DNA of 64,000 nt from Psychroserpens sp. NJDZ02 (GTDB lineage: Bacteria > Bacteroidota > Bacteroidia > Flavobacteriales > Flavobacteriaceae), in contig NZ_CP039451.1 of the NCBI RefSeq assembly GCF_004843725.1, forward strand, positions 3,044,001-3,108,000. Reading direction: 5' to 3'. Both the position numbers and the translations under genes were made by a program. Shown here in pieces: positions 1 to 9,592 of this stretch (position 1 is its first letter; every line of letters begins with the position of its first letter). A model generated the notes under the pieces. That model worked only from the letters and a program-made list of their open reading frames with translations, did not search any database and had not been told where the DNA came from.

Positions 1-1921
1 AACCATTTAAACATTCTACGACTAAAGCAGGCTCGTCACTTTTTAATAACGTGTTGTAAAAACCAGCAGCTTTAGTCATGTTTCTTGGTACTAAAACATG
101 TATTCCTCGTACTAAATTTAAAACCCCTCCCATTTGAGAACCTGAATGCCAAATACCTTCCAATCTGTGACCACGAGTACGGATTATTAATGGTGCCTTT
201 TGACGGCCTTTTGTTCTGTAACGTAAAGTTGCTAAATCATCACTTATAATTTGAAGGGCATACATGATATAATCTAAATATTGGATTTCAGCAATTGGGC
301 GTAAACCACGCATTGCCATACCAATACCTTGACCTAAAATAGTCGCTTCTCTAATACCAACATCAGAGACACGTAATTCTCCATATTTGTCTTGTAAACC
401 TTCTAAACCTTGATTAACATCACCAATCTTTCCTGCATCTTCTCCAAAAATTAAAGTTTCAGGGTATTTGTTAAATATATGGTCGAAGTTTTCTCTTAAA
501 ACCACACGAGCATCAACTTCTTCAGTAGCTTGGTCATATGTTGGTTTAACTTCTTTGATATGAATAGCTGCTGTTTTGCTTTCATTATATAAGTCTGAAC
601 TATATAAAGGTTGCACTTTAGCAAAAAAGCTATCAATCCAATCTATTAATTGCTGTTTTTCGGTTGTGTTTTCAGCAATAATATAACGTAAAGCGCGTCT
701 TGCAGCTGACGCAGAATCTTTTCTACTTGGCTCAGTCGTTTCAGCTAAATCATTTGCTAGTTTTTCTATAAATACTTTATTGGGACTAGAATTAGCAACT
801 GTTTTTAACAGTGTTGTTAATTCTGCTCTTTCCGATAAAGCCGGTTTTAAGTAACTAGTCCATGCTAATTTTTTAGCATCTCTAACGTCTTTTTTAATGT
901 TTTTTTCAATAGTCAATAACTCTTCGTCAGTTGCGATATTATTTTCTATTAACCACTCACGCATTTTGACGTTACAGTCGTTTTTTGCTTCCCAGTTTAA
1001 ACGGTCTTTATCTTTGTAACGCTCGTGTGACCCTGAAGTAGAGTGACCTTGAGGTTGTGTTAATTCGTTAACATGTATTAAAACAGGAACGTGCTCTTCT
1101 CTTGCTATTTTTGCAGCTTCTTCATAGGTTGCCATTAAGTTCGCATAATCCCAACCTTTAACACGTAAAATTTCGTAACCTTTACTTGTTTTATCACGTT
1201 GAAATCCTTTAAGGATTTCAGATATATTTTCTTTTGTAGTTTGATGTCTTGCGTGTACAGAGATACCATAGTCGTCATCCCAAACACTTATAACCATAGG
1301 GACTTGTAAAACACCTGCAGCATTTATGGTTTCAAAAAATAAACCTTCACTTGTACTTGCATTACCAATAGTACCCCAAGCGACTTCATTTCCTTCAACA
1401 GAAAAGTTAGTCGTATCAATACCTTTTACGTTTCTATAAATTTTAGAAGCTTGTGCTAAGCCTAAAAGTCTAGGCATTTGTCCTGCAGTAGGAGAGATGT
1501 CTGCACTTGAATTTTTTTGTTTGGTAAGGTTTTTCCAATTACCATTAGCATCTAAACTATGTGTTGCAAAGTGACCACCCATTTGGCGACCTGCAGACAT
1601 AGGCTCTTCAGCTAAATCTGTATTAGCGTATAATCCTGAGAAAAACTGCTGAATAGTTAATTCTCCAATAGCCATCATAAACGTTTGGTCACGATAATAA
1701 CCAGATCTAAAGTCTCCGTTTTTAAAAGCTTTAGCCATTGCTAATTGTGGCACTTCTTTACCATCTCCAAAAATCCCAAACTTAGCCTTTCCGGTTAACA
1801 CCTCTCGACGTCCTAATAAACTACACTCACGACTGGTAACAGCAATGTGATAGTCATTTAGTACTTCAGTTTTAAAATCTTCAAAAGACAAGTCTTTTTT
1901 GGTGTTAGCTTTTGTTTGCAT
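1..1921 (-). CDS. Fused alpha/beta 2-oxoacid dehydrogenase E1 component (partial)
   Basis: This gene runs off the left edge, so the C-terminus is missing. The visible 640 residues read as a thiamine-diphosphate-dependent E1 with alpha and beta halves in one chain, as is common in Bacteroidota for branched-chain or pyruvate-type 2-oxoacid dehydrogenases. The N-terminal half has the E1-alpha core, including an AGQMPRLLGLAQASK segment and a GNASTSEG...WDDDYGISV region in the ThDP-binding area. The second half begins near residue 460 with beta-subunit hallmarks (VLRENFD, FGEDAGKIGDVNQG, GIAM-like GIGMAMRGLRPIAEIQ). The complex oxidatively decarboxylates 2-oxoacids in the cytoplasm together with E2 and E3. 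An in-frame ATG also exists at 1954, adding 11 residues; the start at 1921 was preferred because the conserved region begins shortly after it. The exact substrate cannot be told from this sequence. Confidence 0.88.
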   Translation of the reverse strand, partial: MQTKANTKKDLSFEDFKTEVLNDYHIAVTSRECSLLGRREVLTGKAKFGIFGDGKEVPQLAMAKAFKNGDFRSGYYRDQTFMMAIGELTIQQFFSGLYANTDLAEEPMSAGRQMGGHFATHSLDANGNWKNLTKQKNSSADISPTAGQMPRLLGLAQASKIYRNVKGIDTTNFSVEGNEVAWGTIGNASTSEGLFFETINAAGVLQVPMVISVWDDDYGISVHARHQTTKENISEILKGFQRDKTSKGYEILRVKGWDYANLMATYEEAAKIAREEHVPVLIHVNELTQPQGHSTSGSHERYKDKDRLNWEAKNDCNVKMREWLIENNIATDEELLTIEKNIKKDVRDAKKLAWTSYLKPALSERAELTTLLKTVANSSPNKVFIEKLANDLAETTEPSRKDSASAARRALRYIIAENTTEKQQLIDWIDSFFAKVQPLYSSDLYNESKTAAIHIKEVKPTYDQATEEVDARVVLRENFDHIFNKYPETLIFGEDAGKIGDVNQGLEGLQDKYGELRVSDVGIREATILGQGIGMAMRGLRPIAEIQYLDYIMYALQIISDDLATLRYRTKGRQKAPLIIRTRGHRLEGIWHSGSQMGGVLNLVRGIHVLVPRNMTKAAGFYNTLLKSDEPALVVECLNG

Positions 1922-2074
1922 AGGTAAGGAATTATTTGAAACAAATTTAATCATAATTTGTGAGTTTCACAAGAGCTAAAAAGCTTAAAAAAATGTGAAT
2001 AATTCAAAATAAGCTCGAATTCCTCCTTTAATCTGTAATTTATTTATGCAAAATTTAAAAAAGTTAAGAATTTA

Positions 2075-4906
2075 CTAATACCAACGACGGGTAAATAAGC
2101 CTAAAAGTGTTTTAGGCGAGAGGGTTACGATAAACCTGATTTTTTCATCGTAATTAGGTTGTCCAATTTCCCAACCTAAGTTAGAGTATAAGGGGAAATA
2201 GAGTTCAAAATAATCTTCGACTAAGTTTAGTCTAATACCAGAGTCATACACAAATTCTGGACTAAAGGTTTTATTTTTTATAACTCCAGCATCACCATAT
2301 AGCATGATGTACCTCCAAAGTGTTGCACTTGTATTAACGGTGGTCATCCATTGATTAGCAAAAGGGTGCGTTAACTTGGACTTAAAACCACCATCAGCAA
2401 TAATAAGTTGTTGGCTTAAAAGTCCTGTTTGCTCGCTTCGACCTAAGTAATTATAATCAAATAAATAATCTGTTGGACGGTCTAAAGCAAAACTAAAAAA
2501 GTCTGAATCTTGATAGCTATTATTGTAGAGGAATAAACCAGAGAATACTCTGACATTAAATTGCTTATTATTTTTATTTAAGTTCCTGAACTTTAATGTG
2601 GCAGATACTTTACCAAAGTCCTTAGCTAGTTGTAAATCTGTAAAAACAGAAGCATGCTCTTTTAAATTATTATCTATAACTCCAAATTTAGCATTAAAAA
2701 CAGAGTACTTAGGTTCTCCGGTCGTTTCAAATTCGCCTGTAGGATCAATTTCTCTATTAATATTGACATATCTAAAAGATAGGTATTTACGTTTATTGTC
2801 TCTTAGGTTTTTATGGTCTCTAAAATTGAAATCAATGAATGGTTTAAAAGAGGTGTAGGCTAGGTTAGGAGCGTAATTATAATAATTACCAGAGAGCCCA
2901 TATTTAGTTCTGTAATTATCAGAACCCTCCGGTCTCGCATTGTAAATTAAGGAAGCACTTCCAACCACTTGTTTACTTTTAAAACCAAATTTGGGACTTA
3001 TTTGGTATAAAAGACGTTTGCTTAATAGTGTTTTATTATACAATTTTATACCAGGCGATAAGCCATCGTAGAAGTTGTATTCAAATTCGGGCATAAAAAA
3101 TACCTGATTGTAATTGGGGTCTTCAATGTCTTTAAAAAATCTAAATTGAAGTGGTTTGTTAGTGGAGAAAAAACCATCTAATTTTTTATAGTTATTACGT
3201 TGGTTAAATTCGGGTATGGTATAATCGTAATTTAACGCTAACTGATCAACGTTTGTGTTAGCAATTGTAACTTTTTTAGTGCCATTAAAGCCATTAATCC
3301 ATTGTTTAGAGGTAATGCTATCATTCTCTAAAGTAAATAAAGAAATGGGCATAGCGTTGTTTCTTATGTTTTTAAGAGTGATGGTAATGGAGTCTTCTGT
3401 TTTTTTAACACGTTTGATTTTAAAATCTATTTTTTTATTAGTCGCAACATAATCATCAAAAAACCAATTAAGGTCTTTATCTGTTTTAGAGGTTATTAGA
3501 GATTTGAAATCTTTAGGTGTGGTTCTTTTTAACTTCGTTTGTTTAATAAAATCACTTAGTGTTTGATCTACTATATTATCTCCAACAAAATCATTTAAAT
3601 AGTTTAAACCGATAGCTGCCTTATATTTATTAGAAATATTTTTATTGAATTTTAATAAAGAATCCTTAGCCATACCGATTGGTTGATCAATATTTGTACG
3701 TGCCATGTGCATGTATAAAAAAGGATATTGATCGTTAAATTTTAAATCGGAAGCATGAAAAGCTCTAACGCCCCAAACATCAGCAAGCTTTCCTAAAATC
3801 TTTTGGTCAGGATAAAAATCTTCCACGTATTTTCTTAAATAATATATTTGAATACCATCTAATAACCATTGTTCTTCACGCGGATTTATTAAAAGGGTAT
3901 TTTCTAAATATACTTTTAATGTAGTTTTTAATAATTTTAATTCATATTGAAAGGTGTCTTCAAAGGGTCTAATAAAATCAGGTAATAGATTAAGGCCGTA
4001 AATAGGATCTTTTTTATAGTCAATCCAAGTTAGTAAAATCTTTTTATGAGGATAGTCCCCCAGGTTAGTGGTTATAAACTGTGCAATTTTGTCTGATAAT
4101 ATGGCCACTTTGGTTGGATCCAGATCTTCATCATCTATATTAGATTGGATATTAAAAAAGTCTGTTTCAACTGTATTGTAGTCGTTTGTTTTAACTAATG
4201 AGAACTTGGTACTTATTCGATTTTCACCTTTAAATTGAGTTGAAGTGAGACTGTCAATTGTTTTATGTTCAATTAAATCTAAATCGGATATCGGGGTGTA
4301 ATTACTAGGGTAAGTTATTTTTAAGTCAATATTGGCTGGTTCGACAAAGAGATCCTCTAAATCTTTATTGCTGTAATAGTGCCATGTGCCATCAAACACA
4401 GCGGGTGTAATGTACCAAAAGCGTAAATTATACTCATCATTACCGGTGACACCATATCTTGTAAATTTATTATTCGGAATTTTAACAATATAGTTTAAAG
4501 TTAAATCATAAGACTCATTTGGAGCAAGTGGTGTGCTTAAAGCCACTTTTAAGACGTCGGGATGGGCTTTTAAGCGTTGATAAAATACGTCTTGATTAGA
4601 GTCTTGTATACTAGTAACGACTGTAAATCCTCTATCTTCATTAGCAGCAAATAGAAAAGTGGCTTTAAATTCGTCTGCAAAGCGTTCTGCTAGTGGTGTT
4701 GTTTTAGAAGAGTAACTATGGCTCCAGTCATTTAGGTAAATAGTATCTAAAGGGGTGTTGCTTTTATTTTGGTATCGTATATTTTGGGTGATTGCAATAC
4801 TATGTTTGTCAGTGTCAAAAAGCGCGTTAATATCAATACTATTTTGGCTTAAAGCCGAAATACTACCAAATAAGAATAATAAAAAAAAAGAATAGTTTAT
4901 TTTCAA
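2075..4906 (-). CDS. M1 aminopeptidase-like protein with C-terminal outer-membrane barrel, zinc motif absent
   Basis: The protein has 943 residues. It begins with a signal peptide (MKINYSFFLLFLFGSISALS), so it is exported. Residues about 20-500 resemble the beta-sandwich plus gluzincin layout of M1 aminopeptidases, but no HExxH zinc motif is present; only a remnant like the third-ligand region survives (WLLDGIQIYY near residue 345, where active enzymes have W-x-x-E-G). The last 350 residues alternate aromatic and polar residues as in outer-membrane beta-barrels and end in RRWY, an aromatic C-terminus like many outer-membrane proteins. It is therefore probably a surface protein with a non-catalytic peptidase-like domain. 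The start codon is TTG; no better ATG precedes it. It is the last gene before the E1 gene on the same strand, with a 150-bp gap. Function unknown. Confidence 0.6.
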   Translation of the reverse strand: MKINYSFFLLFLFGSISALSQNSIDINALFDTDKHSIAITQNIRYQNKSNTPLDTIYLNDWSHSYSSKTTPLAERFADEFKATFLFAANEDRGFTVVTSIQDSNQDVFYQRLKAHPDVLKVALSTPLAPNESYDLTLNYIVKIPNNKFTRYGVTGNDEYNLRFWYITPAVFDGTWHYYSNKDLEDLFVEPANIDLKITYPSNYTPISDLDLIEHKTIDSLTSTQFKGENRISTKFSLVKTNDYNTVETDFFNIQSNIDDEDLDPTKVAILSDKIAQFITTNLGDYPHKKILLTWIDYKKDPIYGLNLLPDFIRPFEDTFQYELKLLKTTLKVYLENTLLINPREEQWLLDGIQIYYLRKYVEDFYPDQKILGKLADVWGVRAFHASDLKFNDQYPFLYMHMARTNIDQPIGMAKDSLLKFNKNISNKYKAAIGLNYLNDFVGDNIVDQTLSDFIKQTKLKRTTPKDFKSLITSKTDKDLNWFFDDYVATNKKIDFKIKRVKKTEDSITITLKNIRNNAMPISLFTLENDSITSKQWINGFNGTKKVTIANTNVDQLALNYDYTIPEFNQRNNYKKLDGFFSTNKPLQFRFFKDIEDPNYNQVFFMPEFEYNFYDGLSPGIKLYNKTLLSKRLLYQISPKFGFKSKQVVGSASLIYNARPEGSDNYRTKYGLSGNYYNYAPNLAYTSFKPFIDFNFRDHKNLRDNKRKYLSFRYVNINREIDPTGEFETTGEPKYSVFNAKFGVIDNNLKEHASVFTDLQLAKDFGKVSATLKFRNLNKNNKQFNVRVFSGLFLYNNSYQDSDFFSFALDRPTDYLFDYNYLGRSEQTGLLSQQLIIADGGFKSKLTHPFANQWMTTVNTSATLWRYIMLYGDAGVIKNKTFSPEFVYDSGIRLNLVEDYFELYFPLYSNLGWEIGQPNYDEKIRFIVTLSPKTLLGLFTRRWY

Positions 4907-5208
4907 TTGAATTTTATAATCTTTAGTGATTTAACGTTGAAATATGTATTCGAAATTTAAGGTATTCCTTTAATAAATACGAAATATCTATGTTAATAGT
5001 TTTTTCTTTGCAATAATATTTATAGAAGTATTAATTAACGTCTTGAAAACGTGAATATTGTGTGTGTTGAAACTAAAATAACTAACTCCTTGTTTTACTA
5101 GTTTTAGAACTAGAAAGGGCAACTTGTTATAAAATAACTTTTAAGATGTCCTTTAAAAGACATCTTAAAAGTTTGGAATCTATAGTAATGATACTATAAT
5201 TTATAACT
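4907..5208. other. Intergenic region
   Basis: A 302-bp AT-rich gap between two minus-strand genes. It holds a strong hairpin at 5137-5172 (entered separately as a terminator for the LOG gene) and presumably the promoter of the peptidase-like gene. No small gene is evident. Confidence 0.5.
5137..5172 (-). terminator. Hairpin terminator after LOG-family gene
   Basis: A perfect 14-bp stem (5137-5150 with 5159-5172) and an 8-nt loop, AT-rich, 37 bp past the stop of the minus-strand LOG gene. The stem is A/T-flanked, so it would end transcription of that gene; the run of T on the minus strand lies inside the stem. Confidence 0.65.
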
Positions 5209-5898
5209 TTAAAAATTAGGACTTAAGCCATAATCTTTGTAGAAATTATCTAAAATAGTAACAACTTCTTCTGACGTATCTACTAAATGTATTAAGTCTA
5301 GATCTTTTTCGCTAATATTTGAGAATTTCCCTAATAACGTTGATTTTACCCAATCCATTAATCCAGCCCAGAAATCTGTACCAACTAATATAATAGGAAA
5401 CTTTTCAATCTTGTTAGTTTGTATTAAAGTAATCGCTTCAAATAATTCGTCCAATGTTCCAAATCCTCCTGGCATAACCACAAATCCTTGAGAGTATTTT
5501 ACAAACATTACTTTTCTAACAAAAAAGTAATCAAAATTGATGCTTTTATCAGAATCGATATATGGATTGTCATGTTGTTCAAATGGTAATTCTATATTTA
5601 ATCCAACAGATGTACCACCAGCTAAATGCGCTCCTTTATTACCAGCTTCCATAATACCAGGTCCACCTCCAGTAATAACACCGTAACCTGCATTGACTAT
5701 TTTTGCTGCGACATCTTCTGCTAATTTGTAATACTTGTTATCAGGTTTGGTACGTGCCGAGCCAAAAATTGAAACCGATGGTCCAATAGCACTCATTTTT
5801 TCAAATCCATTAACAAACTCTCCCATGATTTTAAAAATCGCCCAAGAATCGTTTGTTTTTTTCTCATTCCAACCTTTTGGATGTTTTTCTTCTGTCAT
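5209..5898 (-). CDS. LOG-family Rossmann-fold protein (TIGR00730-type)
   Basis: The protein has 229 residues. It carries the family signature: VITGGGPGIMEAGNKGA near residues 75-90 and PGGFGTLDELFEAIT near residues 143-157. Characterised members (LOG, YgdH/PpnN relatives) hydrolyse nucleoside 5'-monophosphates to base and ribose 5-phosphate; some act in cytokinin activation, but in bacteria the role is usually purine salvage or nucleotide homeostasis. It is cytoplasmic; no signal peptide. It sits downstream of uvrA on the same strand with a 91-bp gap and is followed by a strong hairpin. The ATG start is well placed for the family. Substrate specificity cannot be decided from sequence. Confidence 0.85.
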   Translation of the reverse strand: MTEEKHPKGWNEKKTNDSWAIFKIMGEFVNGFEKMSAIGPSVSIFGSARTKPDNKYYKLAEDVAAKIVNAGYGVITGGGPGIMEAGNKGAHLAGGTSVGLNIELPFEQHDNPYIDSDKSINFDYFFVRKVMFVKYSQGFVVMPGGFGTLDELFEAITLIQTNKIEKFPIILVGTDFWAGLMDWVKSTLLGKFSNISEKDLDLIHLVDTSEEVVTILDNFYKDYGLSPNF

Positions 5899-5989
5899 AT
5901 TCTGTATTTATTTAGGCGTATTGCCTTTGTATTTTGGTTATTTTATTTTTTAATGTTTGTGTTTAATAGTAATTTTATAATTATGTAGG

Positions 5990-8821
5990 TTACATAAGTT
6001 CTTTTTTCAAAAACTTAGCAGTGTAACTTTTTTTATGTTTTGCAACGTGTTCAGGTGTACCTTCTACAATCACTTTTCCACCACCTTTTCCGCCTTCGTA
6101 GCCAATATCAATAATATGGTCTACGGTTTTAATAACGTCAAGATTATGCTCTATAATTAAAACGGTATTGCCTTTATTGGCTAATTCATTTAAAACAATC
6201 ATTAACACTCTAATATCCTCAAAGTGAAGTCCTGTTGTTGGTTCGTCTAAAATGTAAAACGTATTTCCGGTGTCACGTTTACTTAATTCTGTTGCCAGTT
6301 TTATACGTTGTGCTTCTCCACCAGACAGCGTTGTACTTTGTTGTCCCAAGGTAATATAACCTAAACCAACATCTTTAATCGTTTTTAACTTTCTGTAAAT
6401 TTTAGGAATGTTTTCAAAAAAATCAACCCCATCATTAATGGTCATGTTTAAAACATCACTAATGCTTTTTCCTTTATATCTAATTTCTAATGTTTCACGA
6501 TTAAAACGTTTCCCTTGACAAGTTTCACATTCTACATATACATCAGGTAGAAAATTCATTTCAATAACACGTAAACCGCCACCTTTACAAGTTTCGCAAC
6601 GCCCACCTTTAACATTAAAACTAAATCGTCCAGGTTTATAGCCACGGATCATAGCTTCTGGTATTTTGGCAAATAAACTACGGATTTCGTCAAAGGTTTT
6701 GGTGTAGGTCGCAGGATTACTTCTTGGCGTACGACCAATTGGTGATTGGTTAATATCAATAACTTTATCGATATGTTCTAAACCTTTTATGCTTTTGTAC
6801 GGCATTGGTTTTTTAACACCGTTAAAATAATACGCATTTAAAATCGGGTAGAGGGTTTCGTTAATTAAAGTCGATTTACCACTACCAGAAACACCTGTTA
6901 CCCCAATCATTTTTCCTAATGGAAACTTAACGGATACATTTTTTAAGTTATTTCCTGTACAGCCTTTTAGCTCTAGAAAGAGCCCATTACCTTCACGACG
7001 CTTTTCAGGAATCTCTATTTTTAGTTTTCCATTAAGGTAATTAGCGGTTAGCGTACTTTCTTTAAGTAATTGTTTAGGCGTGCCTTGGCTAATAATTTCT
7101 CCACCATGTTTACCTGCTCTAGGGCCGATATCTATTACATGATCGGCACGTTCTATCATATCTTTATCATGCTCTACGACGATAACGGAGTTTCCTATAT
7201 CACGTAAGGAAACTAGACTATTGATTAGTTTTTCGTTATCACGTTGGTGTAAACCGATACTGGGTTCGTCTAAAATATAAAGCACACCAACAAGTTGTGA
7301 TCCAATTTGTGTGGCTAATCTAATACGTTGTGCTTCACCACCGGATAAGGATTTAGAACTTCGGTTTACCGATAAATAATCTAAACCAACATCTAATAAA
7401 AATTGAAGTCTAGCACTAATTTCTTTTATAATTTCTTCCGCAATTTTAAATTGCTTCTTAGTTAAATGTTTTGGTAAGTCTTTAAACCAAACCGCTAAGT
7501 CACTAATGTCTTTATTTGCTAATTCAGCAATGTTTTGCCCATTAACTTTAAAGTATAAAGATTCTTTTTTTAGTCTGGCACCTTCACAAACGGGACATTC
7601 CACCTTGTCCATGTAATCTTTCGCCCACCGTTTAAGAGTGGTTGATTCTGCATTTTCATATTGATTTTCAATAAAATTGGCAACACCTTCAAAGTCAATT
7701 TTATAATCTCTAGTAATACCTAATGTTTTACTTTCTACAGAAAATTTTTCATTTCCTCCAAACATAATAATTTGTTTGGCTTCCTTCGGGATAGATTTAT
7801 AAGGATCACTTAGTTTAAAATTATAACGTTCTGCAATGGTTTCAAATTGTTTGAAAATCCAACTCTTTTTTTCAGGACCATGAGGGGCTAAAGCACCTGC
7901 TTTTATGGATAAAGAATCATCAGGAATAATCTTGGTCTCATTGACCATATATAAGGTTCCGATACCATTACAATTATCGCAAGCCCCTTTTGGCGAGTTA
8001 AACGAAAAATTGTTAGGTTCTGGATTTGGGTAAGAAATACCCGAACTTGGACACATTAAACTACGACTAAAATAACGCGCTTCTTGGGTGTCTTGATCGA
8101 TAACCATTAGTACATCATCTCCATGATACATGGCCGTATTAATACTTTCGGTTAAACGCTTATCATTATCAACATCATCGTCAATTTTTAAACGATCAAT
8201 AACAATTTCGATATCATGATTTTTATAACGATCCAGTTTCATGCCTTTAACTAAATCTTTAATCTCTCCATCGGTACGTACTTTTACAAAGCCTTGTTTG
8301 GCTATTTGCTCAAATAATTCGCGATAATGCCCTTTTCTAGAACGGACTACCGGCGCTAAAATATTAATACGTTTGCCTTTATAACTTTCAGAAATTAATT
8401 GTTTGATTTGGTCGTCACTATAACTCACCATTTTTTCGCCAGTGTTAAAACTATAGGCATCACTACCTCTAGCATATAATAAACGTAAAAAGTCATAAAT
8501 TTCGGTAATGGTACCAACCGTAGATCGTGGCGATTTACTCGTTGTTTTTTGCTCGATAGCAATGACAGGCGATAAACCATCAATTTTATCAACATCTGGA
8601 CGTTCTAGGCCTCCTAAAAATTGTCTGGCATAAGCAGAAAACGTTTCGATGTAACGACGTTGTCCTTCCGCATAAATCGTATCAAATGCTAAAGACGACT
8701 TACCACTACCTGAGAGACCAGTAATAACGACTAGTTTTTCACGAGGAATGGTGACATCTATATTTTTAAGGTTATGCGCTCTAGCACCTTTAACCTCTAT
8801 GTTTTCTTCAAAATTAGCCAT
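5990..8821 (-). CDS. uvrA: Excinuclease ABC subunit A (UvrA)
   Basis: This 943-residue protein is full length for UvrA. It is the damage-recognition ATPase of nucleotide excision repair, which loads UvrB onto lesions. Two ABC modules are visible: an N-terminal Walker A (GLSGSGKSSLAFDT, about residues 34-47) and a second one (GVSGSGKSTLINET, about 640), each with its SGGEAQRI signature (LSLSGGEAQRI-type) and ILDEPS/ILDEPT Walker B. Zinc-finger cysteine pairs (CPSSG...CDNC, CPVC and the CETCKGG...CETCQG pair) are present. It starts with ATG just upstream of a short divergent region leading to a plus-strand gene. Nothing is missing or unusual. Confidence 0.97.
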   Translation of the reverse strand: MANFEENIEVKGARAHNLKNIDVTIPREKLVVITGLSGSGKSSLAFDTIYAEGQRRYIETFSAYARQFLGGLERPDVDKIDGLSPVIAIEQKTTSKSPRSTVGTITEIYDFLRLLYARGSDAYSFNTGEKMVSYSDDQIKQLISESYKGKRINILAPVVRSRKGHYRELFEQIAKQGFVKVRTDGEIKDLVKGMKLDRYKNHDIEIVIDRLKIDDDVDNDKRLTESINTAMYHGDDVLMVIDQDTQEARYFSRSLMCPSSGISYPNPEPNNFSFNSPKGACDNCNGIGTLYMVNETKIIPDDSLSIKAGALAPHGPEKKSWIFKQFETIAERYNFKLSDPYKSIPKEAKQIIMFGGNEKFSVESKTLGITRDYKIDFEGVANFIENQYENAESTTLKRWAKDYMDKVECPVCEGARLKKESLYFKVNGQNIAELANKDISDLAVWFKDLPKHLTKKQFKIAEEIIKEISARLQFLLDVGLDYLSVNRSSKSLSGGEAQRIRLATQIGSQLVGVLYILDEPSIGLHQRDNEKLINSLVSLRDIGNSVIVVEHDKDMIERADHVIDIGPRAGKHGGEIISQGTPKQLLKESTLTANYLNGKLKIEIPEKRREGNGLFLELKGCTGNNLKNVSVKFPLGKMIGVTGVSGSGKSTLINETLYPILNAYYFNGVKKPMPYKSIKGLEHIDKVIDINQSPIGRTPRSNPATYTKTFDEIRSLFAKIPEAMIRGYKPGRFSFNVKGGRCETCKGGGLRVIEMNFLPDVYVECETCQGKRFNRETLEIRYKGKSISDVLNMTINDGVDFFENIPKIYRKLKTIKDVGLGYITLGQQSTTLSGGEAQRIKLATELSKRDTGNTFYILDEPTTGLHFEDIRVLMIVLNELANKGNTVLIIEHNLDVIKTVDHIIDIGYEGGKGGGKVIVEGTPEHVAKHKKSYTAKFLKKELM

Positions 8822-8921
8822 AGCATTTGTAAATTTTATCTGTAAATAGACAAAGTAGCAAAGATACGCTTTTTGTAATTCTTTTTAAAGTGTGGTTAGT
8901 TAGGATTTTCTTAATAATTAT

Positions 8922-8929
8922 TACTTTTG
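8922..8929 (+). promoter_or_regulatory. Bacteroidota -7 box (TACTTTTG)
   Basis: TACTTTTG fits the TAnnTTTG consensus of the Bacteroidota housekeeping sigma factor and lies 20 bp before the ATG at 8950. It is evidence against the longer GTG start at 8890, which would lie upstream of transcription start. No clear TTTG is seen at -33. Confidence 0.5.
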
Positions 8930-8949
8930 AAATTATAAAATCAGTAATT

Positions 8950-9474
8950 ATGGAAATATTAGGAGTAGGTTCTAGAATTAATCACCCTGAACACGGGAAA
9001 GGAGTCGTTACTAACGTCGATAGTAAACAATATTGGGTTACTTTTATTGAAAATGGTTTAGAAATCATTGCATTAGATGATACCTTTGAAATTATAGAAG
9101 CTTCAGAAAACGAAGTCGATACCGTTAGTTTTTTTGATATTGAAAGTAGTTTAGTCCAGATATTGAAAAAATATAGCGATGTCTCGGAAATTGTGCCGAT
9201 TGGCGACAAATGGAGAGGTGGACTATTAGAATTGAAGCCTGCTGATGGAAACTTGAAAAGTAAAGAGATAAAAATTGAAGACTTTTTTAAGAAAATAACT
9301 ATGGTTAGAGACCGTTTGCGAGTGATGGAACAAAAAGTGAATTCTAGTAATCTTGAGGAACAAGAAAAAATAGAATTACAACAATATATTACTCGTATTT
9401 ACGGAAGTTTGACCACATTTAATGTCTTGTTTAAATCTAAAGAACAACAGTTTGTAGGACAGAAGGGGAAGTAG
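8950..9474 (+). CDS. Conserved hypothetical cytoplasmic protein with KOW/SH3-like N-terminus
   Basis: The protein has 174 residues. The first 50 (GVGSRINHPEHGKGVVTN, then alternating beta strands) look like a small SH3/KOW-type barrel as in many 'hypothetical' proteins of flavobacteria. The rest is mainly helical, with a charged central helix around residues 105-145. No signal peptide, membrane segment or catalytic motif is seen. The start was placed at ATG 8950 because a TAnnTTTG box lies at 8922-8929; an upstream in-frame GTG at 8890 would add a hydrophobic stretch that is probably untranslated. It is divergent from uvrA and convergent with the next gene. I do not recognise a function. Confidence 0.7.
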   Translation: MEILGVGSRINHPEHGKGVVTNVDSKQYWVTFIENGLEIIALDDTFEIIEASENEVDTVSFFDIESSLVQILKKYSDVSEIVPIGDKWRGGLLELKPADGNLKSKEIKIEDFFKKITMVRDRLRVMEQKVNSSNLEEQEKIELQQYITRIYGSLTTFNVLFKSKEQQFVGQKGK

Positions 9475-9486
9475 TTTTTATAATAC

Positions 9487-9542
9487 AAAAGGCAAAAGGC
9501 AAAAGGCAAAAGGCAAAAGGCAAAAGGTGAAAAGTAAAAGGT
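9487..9542. repeat. Heptamer tandem repeat (AAAAGGC)n
   Basis: Five perfect copies of AAAAGGC from 9487 to 9521, followed by three decaying copies (AAAAGGT, GAAAAGT, AAAAGGT). It lies between two convergent genes, so it is in a 3' intergenic spacer and unlikely to be coding. Confidence 0.9.
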
Positions 9543-9592
9543 AAAGGGAGTCAAGCGAAGTGATTTTTATTACTAAAGGCTATTTTATACTA

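Noticed and set aside
8890..8949. Longer GTG start of the 174-residue protein
   Set aside because: A -7 box lies at 8922-8929, downstream of that GTG, and the added residues are not conserved-looking.
9487..9542. Possible CRISPR-like repeats
   Set aside because: The unit is 7 bp with no spacers; it is a simple tandem repeat.
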